The translations under genes were made by a program, and so were the position numbers. A stretch of 25,667 nucleotides of DNA from a virus, in IMG/VR virus record IMGVR_UViG_3300030117_001349, positions 1 through 25,667 of that record; one strand, written 5' to 3'. The number at the start of each line of letters is the position of its first letter. Position 1 is the stretch's first letter. Shown here piece by piece: positions 9,018-14,876 of the stretch. The notes below the pieces were generated by a model. The model was not told where the DNA came from and searched no databases. It saw only the letters and a program-made list of their open reading frames with translations.

Positions 9018-10908
9018 CTAAGTCTAACATATTATAACCTTCATAACTAGGAGTGTAATCCAAACCCATTTCTGCATATGTTAATTTTTGTAAGTTCCTA
9101 ATAACTTTCATAGGAAACCAACTTGCCATAACTATATCACTTTTGTAAGAGTTTTTATTGCCTTTTGATGCAAAATATGCAAGTTGTTTTGTGTATGCTA
9201 TTGATTTACTTTGTGCTTCTGGTGACATAAAAGGTAGCTTGATTGCCTTTTCAGTAAACATAGGAGCTAGTGATGTAACACCAAATCTTTCATCCCATTT
9301 GTTTTTATGTGTTTCATGTCCTTCTAACTTGATACCATTTATGTTTGCAAACTTTTTAGTTGTTTCATCTTGCCTAATAGCTTTTTGGAAACCATTCTCT
9401 TCAATAACCCAGTGATAACATCCATACATGTCAAACCATTTCTTTATTAAGTTTCTAGCTTCTTCTAGTCCACCACCTTGTTGATTCTCCATATCAACCA
9501 TTTGTAACTGTATTGAGTCTGCATATGTATCTACAGCCCATAAAAACCCTGCTTGGTAACCTGTAGCTGCAGGGTCAAGACCTGCTACTAAATAAGATGA
9601 CTGTGGTACTTGACCTAAATCTAAATTGACATCATAACATTCTTTTATAATTTCTGGATTAAACAGTGCTATACCTTGTGATTGTGCTTTATTTAGATAA
9701 ACCATCTCAAATCTACCTAATCCACCAGTTGTTTGTGCATCACGCTTTCTGTTCATCAACCATTTAAAACTTCTTTTATCACCCCATAACATACAATCTT
9801 TATGTTCATCTTCTTCAAACTCAGCTATTGTACACATAGAATCATGTGCTTCTTCTACTATTGTTTCCCATGCTTCGTTTTCTAATAAAGCAGAATATAA
9901 ATCTTCAGGGTGTTGTCTTGAACCAATTACAACAATAGCTGTATGTTCTTCTTTTCTTGAACCTAAGGTTGTTGTCCACCAGTTTTTAGTATTGTTTCTG
10001 GATGCAGGTTGCATTGTAGATGAGAAGTCTTCTATGTCATCTGCAATAATTATGTCACAGTCTCTTGATAGAATCTTACCACCTCTACCTATACCTACCA
10101 TTGTAGGTGATTTGATACCAGAAACTGTTCTAGTAGATACAGTAAAACCATTTTGTGACCATGACTTACCTGTTCTTGTTGCTGGTTTAAAATTACCACC
10201 TGGTCCACAAAAGTCTTCTTTTAGTGCTTCATTGTTTTCTAATGTATCTATTACAGATGACACAGCATTTTTAGATATATCTTCGTTACCACCTACCCAT
10301 AATATTCTTATATTAGGATTTCTACATATCAACCAAACTACAAAGTGTATGAGTAGTTCTGTTTTACCATGTCTAGGTGGACTAAGTATCATTTGTTGTC
10401 CACCATTAAGTAATGCTTTATTGATTGACTTAATCCAATTATTGTGAAAATTTGCTGTTTCAAAAGGTACACCTAGTTCTGTAAGAAAGTATCTATCTCT
10501 AAAATTTTTAAAATCATCTAATGATTGTTTTGCATCATCTGATACTTCCCAGTTTTCTGCTTGTATGTCTTTCTCTAAATCTTCTCTATATGCAGCTAAC
10601 ATTCTTGCTACATGTCCTGTTGTACAACTAAGTGCATCTGCAACATCTTGTCTTGTTAGTTCTTCTGCTATTAGTTCAGCAGCATAACCTTCGTTTCTAA
10701 ACTTGTCATACAATGCTCCTCTTCTTATAGTTGCAGCTTTTGGTTTATTTATTTCTTTAATAGGAATTTCGTATGTCTCACCTTTTTCTTTTGCTCTATG
10801 TATGCGTTGAGATATTCTTTTGTAGCATCTATCACTACAATATTTTGTTTTATTTTCAGGTAAAGTGTTATCGCAATCAGGTGCGATACAAATAATGTTC
10901 TTTACCAT
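8998..10908 (-). CDS. terL: Terminase large subunit with N-terminal zinc finger and HTH
   Basis: This is the DNA-packaging motor ATPase and nuclease (636 aa). The Walker A motif is SPPRHGKTE at residues 176-184, Walker B is DIIIADD at 285-291 with E293 nearby, and the coupling motif IVVIGS is at 325-330. The RNase H-like nuclease has Asp445 (AGLDPAATG), Glu503/504 (VIEENG) and Asp591 (SDIVMAS). Unusually, the N-terminus carries four cysteines (C7, C12, C24, C28) like a small zinc finger, then a probable helix-turn-helix at about residues 86-108 (RQDVADALSCTTGHVARML). This could supply the DNA recognition normally given by a separate small terminase; no separate small subunit is seen nearby. 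It overlaps both neighbours. Confidence 0.95.
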   Translation of the reverse strand: MVKNIICIAPDCDNTLPENKTKYCSDRCYKRISQRIHRAKEKGETYEIPIKEINKPKAATIRRGALYDKFRNEGYAAELIAEELTRQDVADALSCTTGHVARMLAAYREDLEKDIQAENWEVSDDAKQSLDDFKNFRDRYFLTELGVPFETANFHNNWIKSINKALLNGGQQMILSPPRHGKTELLIHFVVWLICRNPNIRILWVGGNEDISKNAVSSVIDTLENNEALKEDFCGPGGNFKPATRTGKSWSQNGFTVSTRTVSGIKSPTMVGIGRGGKILSRDCDIIIADDIEDFSSTMQPASRNNTKNWWTTTLGSRKEEHTAIVVIGSRQHPEDLYSALLENEAWETIVEEAHDSMCTIAEFEEDEHKDCMLWGDKRSFKWLMNRKRDAQTTGGLGRFEMVYLNKAQSQGIALFNPEIIKECYDVNLDLGQVPQSSYLVAGLDPAATGYQAGFLWAVDTYADSIQLQMVDMENQQGGGLEEARNLIKKWFDMYGCYHWVIEENGFQKAIRQDETTKKFANINGIKLEGHETHKNKWDERFGVTSLAPMFTEKAIKLPFMSPEAQSKSIAYTKQLAYFASKGNKNSYKSDIVMASWFPMKVIRNLQKLTYAEMGLDYTPSYEGYNMLDLDDIPWS

Positions 10909-11174
10909 TTTGTTTTGTTAGCCCAATATGCTGCAGACATTTTACCTTTTTTGATGTTCTTTGCATGTCGAGCCTTAAATGATTTTCTCCTAGCTTTGTC
11001 TTTTGCTGACTTTGGATTTTTACCAGCACCAGATACACCTTGTTGTCCAAACCTTATAAGTTTGACTTTGCTACCTTCTTTTGCTAATACAGCATGAGAT
11101 TTAGTAGGGTGTTTAGGAGTACGCTTCGGTTTGTTGTAACCAGAAAATTTTTCTCCTCTATATGTAATAGCCAT
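10902..11174 (-). CDS. Small basic phage protein with RRKSFKARH motif (90 aa)
   Basis: This very basic protein ends ARRKSFKARHAKNIKKGKMS, followed by AAYWANKTKW. The pattern RRKSFxARH, about ten residues, then AxYW and a terminal W is one I associate with small conserved proteins next to packaging genes in marine phages; this is from memory and unverified. FGQQGVSGAGKNPKS precedes it. Its stop overlaps the terminase start by 7 bases, and its own start overlaps the previous stop as TAATG. A nucleic-acid-binding or capsid-associated role is plausible from charge and location. Confidence 0.8.
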   Translation of the reverse strand: MAITYRGEKFSGYNKPKRTPKHPTKSHAVLAKEGSKVKLIRFGQQGVSGAGKNPKSAKDKARRKSFKARHAKNIKKGKMSAAYWANKTKW

Positions 11175-11299
11175 TATTTTTTCCTTATCTTTTTTATTTT
11201 GCCGTTTTTAGTTCTAGCAAACTTATGTGTCTTAGTTTCTCTAATAAGAGTTCCATAGTATCTCTTACCCTTCCACATCCAACTTACAGTTTTAGCCAT
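11174..11299 (-). CDS. Small basic protein (41 aa), coupled
   Basis: The protein begins MAKTVSWMWKGKRYYGTLIR and ends in a run of Lys, Ile and Arg. The start ATG overlaps the stop of the 18-aa frame upstream (TGATG), and its stop overlaps the next start (TAATG). The exact tiling on both sides, with no spare bases, supports real translation. The first half looks like a short beta hairpin (SWMWKGKRYYGTLI) and the second half is a basic tail, suggesting nucleic-acid contact. No family is recognised. Confidence 0.65.
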   Translation of the reverse strand: MAKTVSWMWKGKRYYGTLIRETKTHKFARTKNGKIKKIRKK

Positions 11300-11355
11300 C
11301 AATCATCACCTGCCCAGTTAGGATTACCTGCATAATCTTTATCAGATTCTTCCAT
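11299..11355 (-). CDS. 18-aa micro-protein between overlapping genes
   Basis: The frame reads MEESDKDYAGNPNWAGDD, then TGA. The start overlaps the previous stop (TAATG) and the stop overlaps the next start (TGATG), so it fills the gap between two basic proteins exactly. It is strongly acidic, whereas both neighbours are strongly basic. It could be a true micro-protein, or simply the path that keeps ribosomes moving through the junction. No independent ribosome binding site is seen. Confidence 0.5.
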   Translation of the reverse strand: MEESDKDYAGNPNWAGDD

Positions 11356-11555
11356 TATTTTTTCTTTCTTTTTTTTACAGCCCTTGATTTCTGTACAGCT
11401 TTCAAATCTATGTATCGACCTTCTTTATAAGCCTTAGAGGTTCTTTTTATTTCTGCAGCAACAGATGACCTAGATTTCTTTTTATTATCAAGATATTTTT
11501 TAGGTACACCTTTTTCATAAGGTACTTTACGTTTACTTTTTTTTCTTTTTGGCAC
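11355..11555 (-). CDS. Lys/Arg-rich small protein, GTG start (66 aa)
   Basis: The protein is about 40 percent Lys and Arg (MPKRKKSKRKVPYEKGVPKK, ending VKKRKKK). The start codon is GTG and lies inside the 3' end of the previous gene, with AAAGGTA a few bases upstream. The central part (RSSVAAEIKRTSKAYKEG) is likely one helix. It ends in a TAATG overlap with the 18-aa frame. The charge suggests DNA binding or condensation, or a minor head protein; family unknown. Confidence 0.7.
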   Translation of the reverse strand: MPKRKKSKRKVPYEKGVPKKYLDNKKKSRSSVAAEIKRTSKAYKEGRYIDLKAVQKSRAVKKRKKK

Positions 11556-11802
11556 TACCTTTACCTTTACGCTTTATGTCATTATCTTGAGAATGACCAC
11601 CCCTAATAAAGGAATTAACTCTGCCCATAGCCCAAGCAGCCATGGAAGCTGACTTACTACCTGATGATAAATAAGCTCCTTGTCCTCTTCTGTATACTTG
11701 TGCGAGTTGTCCATATGTATATTTTGAATTAGCTGCTTTTTTTTGTAAAGTAGCTTTAGTCTTTGCGTTAATTGGTTTTCGTTTTGGTTTTTTCTTCGCC
11801 AT
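11533..11802 (-). CDS. Small basic phage protein (89 aa), DUF5824-like motif
   Basis: I place the start at the ATG giving MAKKKPKRKPINAK, because GGAGAAATTTA lies directly before it; a longer frame starting 12 codons earlier lacks such a site. After a basic N-terminus comes YTYGQLAQVYRRGQGAYLSS and then AAWAMGRVNSFIRGG. This resembles a conserved marine-phage small protein family that I recall as DUF5824; the name is from memory. The C-terminus is a lysine run. It overlaps the upstream gene by 35 bases and the downstream gene by 23. Confidence 0.75.
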   Translation of the reverse strand: MAKKKPKRKPINAKTKATLQKKAANSKYTYGQLAQVYRRGQGAYLSSGSKSASMAAWAMGRVNSFIRGGHSQDNDIKRKGKGSAKKKKK

Positions 11803-11983
11803 TAAATTTCTCCAAGTTCTCGTTATAGTCCATAACAAATTTTTCTATCAAAGCATCTACTTTAGATACATTTGGTTTCTTATTAATTATAACGCTTCCA
11901 CACGCATCAGATAACTCTATAGCCCAATCTTTTAAATGACTAGGCGTACGAAAAATGTTTGGACCTCCTTTAATATTAGGCAT
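11768..11983 (-). CDS. Small hypothetical protein (71 aa)
   Basis: The protein begins MPNIKGGPNIFRTPSHLKDW and has two probable helices (residues 16-28 and 41-60) and a Lys/Thr tail. The N-terminal NIFRTPSHLKDWA looks like a small winged or HTH-like start but is not convincing. The ribosome binding site is AGGAT or GAAGGATG just upstream, inside the end of the 17-aa frame. No family is recognised; the operon context is packaging and head genes. Confidence 0.65.
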   Translation of the reverse strand: MPNIKGGPNIFRTPSHLKDWAIELSDACGSVIINKKPNVSKVDALIEKFVMDYNENLEKFNGEEKTKTKTN

Positions 11984-11986
11984 ATC

Positions 11987-12040
11987 CTAATACATCCTTC
12001 CCATTTTTTTCTTCTTTTTTTTGCCTTTATGTTTTGGCAT
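11987..12040 (-). CDS. 17-aa lysine-rich micro-protein
   Basis: The frame reads MPKHKGKKKKKKMGRMY, then TAG. AGGAG sits five bases before the ATG, the expected spacing. Very short KHKGKKKKK proteins recur in phage head operons, in my recollection. It ends 4 bases before the next start. It is too short for homology to be decisive; the ribosome binding site and the exact packing are the support. Confidence 0.55.
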   Translation of the reverse strand: MPKHKGKKKKKKMGRMY

Positions 12041-12048
12041 AGTTGCTC

Positions 12049-12150
12049 CTATTTTAGATAATCTATACATCCTAGATTAACACAAACTATCTTTTTATTG
12101 CGTTTATCTTTAGGTCTCTTACAACTGCCACATTTGTCAACCATTTTCAT
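12049..12150 (-). CDS. 33-aa putative zinc-knuckle protein
   Basis: The protein begins MKMVDKCGSCKRPKDKRNKK. It has four cysteines as CxxC, a 12-residue spacer, then CxxxxC, which would bind one zinc. Stop codons lie immediately upstream in frame, so the start cannot be earlier; a second ATG two codons in is an alternative. No clear ribosome binding site precedes it, although an orphan AGGAGG sits about 43 bases upstream within a hairpin loop. The stop lies just before the next ribosome binding site. Confidence 0.55.
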   Translation of the reverse strand: MKMVDKCGSCKRPKDKRNKKIVCVNLGCIDYLK

Positions 12151-12181
12151 ATTTTACTAGATAAAATGATAGAGAGGGGTA

Positions 12182-12210
12182 AGTCTAGGATTTCCTCCTT
12201 TACCTAGACT
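12182..12210 (-). promoter_or_regulatory. Hairpin with Shine-Dalgarno-like loop
   Basis: AGTCTAGG (12182-12189) and CCTAGACT (12203-12210) form a perfect 8-bp stem. Read on the minus strand the 13-base loop is TAAAGGAGGAAAT, an ideal ribosome binding sequence with no start codon at normal spacing. It follows the nuclease gene and precedes the 33-aa zinc protein, so it may control ribosome entry to the downstream run or mark an RNA processing site. Confidence 0.45.
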
Positions 12211-12743
12211 AAGACGGCAGAAATGCCGTCAACCCCTTGTAACACATCTTCTACCATTCCGTAATCTAAGTGCAGCTCGTTGACCACCCCAGTATCTAGC
12301 ACTGTGCTTATTGGAACTATTAAGTTGCGTGAAAAAAATTTTTTGTTTTCTACATCCACAAGTTTCTCTGTTTCTAACCATTTAAGAATATAAGGATTTA
12401 TATCTTTTGGCTGCCAGTAAAGGACTCTCGTGGTGGGGAAAATCCAGTAGAAAAGAAAATCAGAAAATGTTTTCATTGCTGCACCTATGGTGACTTTTCC
12501 GTCCTCATGTTGTATGTATACTTCAAAAGCTACATTATCTGTATCATATGCTTTTGTGTCTGTCTTTACCTCTACATACCTAGTATTTAGGTGTCCGTCA
12601 ACTACAAACAAATCAGAACCTTTCATCTGTTCTTCCATAAGTGCATCTCGTGCTACATATTGTTTGTTTTGACTATGATAGAAGTTCTTGATAAGTTTCT
12701 CACCTATCTGACCAATATCATTCTGTTCTTTGAAATTGTACAT
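12204..12743 (-). CDS. PD-(D/E)XK-type nuclease
   Basis: The 179-aa protein has the signature of the restriction-endonuclease-like fold: Glu15 in QIGEKLI, Asp44 in KGSDLFVV and Glu58-x-Lys60 in RYVEVKTD, the expected order and spacing for the metal-binding site. The remainder has long mixed strands and no second domain. Likely roles are cleavage of replication or recombination intermediates (resolvase-like) or host DNA. AAAGGAGAAAG precedes the ATG and a TATAAT promoter lies about 30 bases upstream, making it the first gene of the leftward operon. The fold call is fairly secure; the substrate is unknown. Confidence 0.75.
   Translation of the reverse strand: MYNFKEQNDIGQIGEKLIKNFYHSQNKQYVARDALMEEQMKGSDLFVVDGHLNTRYVEVKTDTKAYDTDNVAFEVYIQHEDGKVTIGAAMKTFSDFLFYWIFPTTRVLYWQPKDINPYILKWLETEKLVDVENKKFFSRNLIVPISTVLDTGVVNELHLDYGMVEDVLQGVDGISAVLV
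12213..12230 (-). terminator. GC-rich hairpin at end of nuclease gene
   Basis: GACGGCA and TGCCGTC form a perfect 7-bp stem with a 4-base loop (GAAA on the plus strand, TTTC on the minus strand). It overlaps the last codons of the nuclease gene. No uridine run follows on the minus strand, so it is more likely a partial terminator or an RNA 3'-end stabiliser between the nuclease and the late operon than a full stop. Confidence 0.4.
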
Positions 12744-12759
12744 CTTTCTCCTTTGTAAC

Positions 12760-12787
12760 TTGATTTAAAAAATTATAGCACTATAGT
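12760..12787 (+). promoter_or_regulatory. Candidate rightward promoter for small RNA
   Basis: TTGATT (12760-12765), 16 bases, then TATAGT (12782-12787). Transcription would start near 12794 and read into the structured segment at 12795-12934, where no protein is encoded. It overlaps the leftward promoter, so the two may compete for polymerase. Confidence 0.35.
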
Positions 12788-12799
12788 AAATTTAACAAA
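12772..12799 (-). promoter_or_regulatory. Promoter of leftward late operon
   Basis: On the minus strand TATAAT lies at 12777-12772, preceded after 16 bases by TTTGTT at 12799-12794. It sits about 30 bases before the nuclease ATG, the right distance. It overlaps a plus-strand promoter candidate, giving a back-to-back divergent arrangement. Confidence 0.5.
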
Positions 12800-12934
12800 T
12801 AGTTTTTTACAACTACAGAGTTACAGGTAAGAGCTATCGGACGGCAAAAAGCTGACTGCATCTACCAGATGGAATGGGATTACCACAAAGTCAGTACCCA
12901 AGGACTCTCGAAACGAGAAAACTCAATTTTTTTT
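12794..12934 (+). ncRNA. Candidate structured small RNA
   Basis: There is no reading frame here, but the sequence folds well. CTGACT (12852-12857) pairs with AGTCAG (12889-12894). Inside this lie CATCT/AGATG (12859-12871, 3-base loop) and a weak TGG/CCA hairpin (12875-12885), giving a three-way junction. TCTCG-AAA-CGAGA (12906-12918) follows and, 8 bases later, a run of eight T (12927-12934). A promoter-like pair precedes it. It does not match a riboswitch or ribozyme class that I can name. Chance folding cannot be excluded by eye. Confidence 0.4.
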
Positions 12935-12992
12935 ATGTGCGTAGCATATATGTCCGCTACTGCCTGAAACAACCCCCTACAATCGTACTGTA

Positions 12993-13020
12993 AAAATAAG
13001 TCTTTTAGACTTCATTTTTT
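12993..13020. terminator. Two-way terminator in control region
   Basis: AAGTCT and AGACTT (12998-13012) form a 6-bp stem with a TTT loop, with TAAAAAT before and CATTTTTT after. Both strands therefore have a U-run downstream of the hairpin. The stem is AT-rich, so termination may be weak. Confidence 0.5.
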
Positions 13021-13047
13021 ACTGTAAGTATGTTAAAATACTACATT

Positions 13048-13159
13048 AGGTAGTTAGTAACTTATAGGATTGTTTCTACATCTGTAACCTGTAACTTACT
13101 CTAGCGATAGAGTTTATAACAACTTATAGGATTACTAGCTACCTTTTTTTATGTAGCTA
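13048..13159 (+). ncRNA. Candidate RNA with alternative 3' hairpins
   Basis: AGGTAGTTAGTAA (13048-13060) pairs with TTACTAGCTACCT (13132-13144), 13 bp with one G-U in RNA, followed by T7 (13044-13050 offset: 13144-13150). Inside is a perfect ACTCTA-GCGA-TAGAGT hairpin with a GNRA loop (13098-13113) and two copies of AACTTATAGGATT (13059-13071, 13121-13133). TAGCTAC (13136-13142) can instead pair with GTAGCTA (13153-13159), so the long stem and the downstream hairpin exclude each other, as in attenuators. A weak promoter (TTCATT, 17 bases, TAAAAT at 13034-13039) would start transcription right at the stem. No protein frame is present. Confidence 0.4.
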
Positions 13160-13797
13160 AAATTACCAGTAATTTATTGACTACTTACATAATACCATAC
13201 CCCCTAGTGCCGATTAACACTCGCCGTGCACACCAGCAGTTTGCTTTATATTATGTGTACACCAACGTTTCTTAGCAATATGTACATTGAGTACATATCG
13301 GTCGTAATAACACTATATATAGTAGGTATGTCGTTCTTTGTCGTATTTTACCTAGCCTTTGCATTAAAACGATACAAACTCTCTATATTGTTCACACAAA
13401 TTACCCCTACTAAAAATAGAACTGTGAACTTCCTTCCCTTCCCCCGACCACCACCCCTTCTTGTACATAATCTGCATAGAACAGCATAACTTGTCTTGTG
13501 TTTAGGTATCTCTTGCTGTTCATTTAAGAGTTCCTTTTTTCGTTCTAGCATACTTTTCCGAAGTAGTAAAATTTATTCTGCAATATGCTGGGCTCTCCCT
13601 TATAAATATTTAAACCTTCCTTTCCTTCGGAAATTCCTTGCAAATATTTCCACTCAAGCTACGCAATAGGATACAAAACAAATTTGACAACTTAAAAAAG
13701 CATACTCCCTCATATTTTTGTAACTCTTTTATATCATGATGTAAAGCCTTGGTATAGAAGGGTTACTTAGTATTGTCATATAGAAAAGGAGAATAAA
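13160..13797. other. Rest of gene-free control region
   Basis: No credible gene is found here. It holds the palindrome AAATTAC-CA-GTAATTT (13160-13175) and the inverted repeat at 13278-13298. It also contains a pyrimidine-rich tract (13430-13460) and the inverted pair TTTCCGAAG (13555-13563)/CTTCGGAAA (13625-13633). A TTGACA (13684-13689) lacks a well-spaced -10 box. The last 20 bases hold the ribosome binding site AAAGGAG for the first rightward gene. The layout fits a promoter-operator region, possibly with a replication origin, but no origin is demonstrated. Confidence 0.4.
13278..13298. repeat. Operator-like inverted repeat
   Basis: ATATGTAC and GTACATAT are perfect 8-base arms around the 5-base spacer ATTGA. 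Arm length and spacing fit a dimeric helix-turn-helix repressor site. It lies mid-way in the divergent control region. Confidence 0.4.
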
Positions 13798-14217
13798 ATG
13801 ACTGATACATGGGTTAAACAACCTAAAGTCTATTCGGGTGGTGCATTTCTTAATACACCATTTATAGGCGTAAAATCTATCGATAACAAAACTGGAAAGT
13901 ATATCTATTTCATTGGACAATCCAATGACAAAGGTATTCCAATCGATAGTACCTTACAACAAATCCCAAGTGGTAGTTACAAAGCTATCATGCAATTTCA
14001 AGATATATTGAGCGAGTGCCCAACTATATTAAAGAAAGGTGAGTTCAAGCTAACCAAACAAGGTAGATTACCTAAAGCGTTACTTGACGCACTTGGTAAA
14101 GATACCATTGCAAAAGCTACCAAAAACAAAGTCAGAACTCTTGCACTATGCGAGGAGGAGATGAAGTCTTGGAGTAGTAAAGGTAAAAGTACAGCTAAGA
14201 AAACATATCGTAGATAG
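13798..14217 (+). CDS. First rightward gene, unknown (139 aa)
   Basis: The protein begins MTDTWVKQPKVYSGGAFLNT. The N-terminal two thirds look beta-rich (GKYIYFIGQS, SGSYKAIMQF) and the C-terminus is basic with many Lys/Ser, ending KSTAKKTYRR. AAAGGAGAATAAA precedes the ATG. As the first gene after the divergent control region it may be an early, host-directed or regulatory protein with a nucleic-acid-binding tail. No known family is recognised. Confidence 0.75.
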   Translation: MTDTWVKQPKVYSGGAFLNTPFIGVKSIDNKTGKYIYFIGQSNDKGIPIDSTLQQIPSGSYKAIMQFQDILSECPTILKKGEFKLTKQGRLPKALLDALGKDTIAKATKNKVRTLALCEEEMKSWSSKGKSTAKKTYRR

Positions 14218-14230
14218 TACATAGTGCAAA

Positions 14231-14266
14231 CGCCGAGCTTCGCTCGGCGTAAGTGCTACGCACTTA
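14231..14266 (+). promoter_or_regulatory. Two adjoining perfect hairpins between genes
   Basis: CGCCGAGC-TTC-GCTCGGCG (14231-14249) is followed without a gap by TAAGTGC-TAC-GCACTTA (14250-14266). Both have perfect stems and 3-base loops. No T-run follows; a ribosome binding site comes 4 bases later. This looks like an mRNA processing or stability element that uncouples the two genes rather than a terminator. Confidence 0.5.
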
Positions 14267-14278
14267 GAAAGGAATTAT

Positions 14279-14518
14279 ATGCAAATTACATTTGAAGTAA
14301 TCGCACCTACATTAGATAACAGTATGGTATCTCACATACAAACTTATGAAGGTACGCTTAAAGAAATCAATGATAAAGTAGAGCATTTATCTGCTACACC
14401 CAACGTATATTATGAGCCAATCAAAATCATGTACAAAGGTATAACAGTAGACTGCAACTATATGAATATCGTAGATACATTACAATTGCTAGACATATTC
14501 CCCGATATGAGTAAATAG
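14279..14518 (+). CDS. Small hypothetical protein (79 aa)
   Basis: The protein begins MQITFEVIAPTLDNSMVSHI. It is a small alpha/beta protein with a strand-rich start and middle (YYEPIKIMYKGITVDCNY). AAAGGAATTAT precedes the ATG, right after the double hairpin. The protein is slightly acidic and has no membrane segment. No family is recognised. A strong hairpin follows the stop. Confidence 0.7.
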   Translation: MQITFEVIAPTLDNSMVSHIQTYEGTLKEINDKVEHLSATPNVYYEPIKIMYKGITVDCNYMNIVDTLQLLDIFPDMSK

Positions 14519-14527
14519 CAACTAGGT

Positions 14528-14557
14528 TAGTGGTGGGTAGTGATACGCCCACCATTA
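14528..14557 (+). terminator. Hairpin ending first rightward unit
   Basis: TAGTGGTGGG (14528-14537) pairs with CCCACCATTA (14548-14557), 10 bp with one G-U, loop of 10. An AT-rich stretch follows (ATATAAAAAATTTTAAA) rather than a clean T-run. It lies just after a stop codon and before 300 gene-free bases, so termination is likely. Confidence 0.5.
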
Positions 14558-14634
14558 GCCATATAAAAAATTTTAAACAAGTCGCCCCACTTCGTGCCCC
14601 GACACCCCACCCTTCCACCATAACTAGAATACAA

Positions 14635-14682
14635 TTACCATAGCCTGATACCCCAACGCTTACCATAGCCTGATACCTCAAC
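14635..14682. repeat. 23-bp direct repeat, 25-bp period
   Basis: Two copies of a 23-base unit beginning TTACCATAGCCTGATACC (14635-14657 and 14660-14682) differ at one base and are separated by 2 bases. They lie in the gene-free leader (14519-14876) of the next gene. A 25-bp period is near 2.4 helical turns. They may bind a regulator or act as iterons. Confidence 0.6.
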
Positions 14683-14734
14683 TCCTATTTATTATTATGC
14701 AAGGCAAACAGAAAAAAAATATTCCTATTATCCA

Positions 14735-14752
14735 ATGCATAAATATATGCAT
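14735..14752. repeat. ATGCATA inverted repeat
   Basis: ATGCATA (14735-14741) and TATGCAT (14746-14752) flank four bases. The same ATGCAT word is arrayed in the promoter at 20038-20058, so the two leaders may share a regulator. The rest of 14519-14876 is A-rich with no gene. Confidence 0.4.
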
Positions 14753-14797
14753 CAAAGAAATAAGAAAATGTCAAGTCATTCTATGTAGAGAAACAAA

Positions 14798-14861
14798 TTG
14801 CGAAAATTTCGCAAGTCGCCAAAATTAGTTTGAGATTTTTTCTCGTTGTACATTTTCGCAA
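14798..14861 (+). promoter_or_regulatory. TTGCGAAA palindrome plus spaced half-site
   Basis: TTGCGAAA-A-TTTCGCAA (14798-14814) is a perfect palindrome. The half-site TTTTCGCAA recurs at 14853-14861, immediately before the ribosome binding site AAAGGAG of the 178-aa gene. A repressor bound here would cover promoter and translation start. Confidence 0.5.
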
Positions 14862-14876
14862 GAACAAAGGAGTAAT

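Noticed and set aside
11803-11838. Earlier start for the DUF5824-like protein
   Set aside because: The extra residues (MLWTITRTWRNL) lie within the upstream gene and GGAG precedes the ATG at 11802.
12420-12910. Ten-base repeat AGGACTCTCG in the nuclease gene and in the RNA candidate
   Set aside because: Short and unique pair; probably chance.
12840-12920. Hammerhead or other known ribozyme in the plus-strand structured segment
   Set aside because: CGAAAC is present but the CTGANGA core is missing, and no other known ribozyme pattern was recognised.
13177-13200. TTGACT as a -35 box
   Set aside because: No -10 box at 16-18 bases spacing; the nearest TAATAC is only 7 bases away.
13226-13489. 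Plus-strand frame of 87 codons beginning with GTG in the control region
   Set aside because: No ribosome binding site, a non-coding composition and inverted repeats and pyrimidine tract in the same stretch; its product has no recognisable pattern.
13348-13551. Minus-strand frame of 67 codons (MLERKKELLNEQQE...)
   Set aside because: No convincing ribosome binding site or neighbour coupling; lies within the regulatory region. Kept only as a weak possibility.
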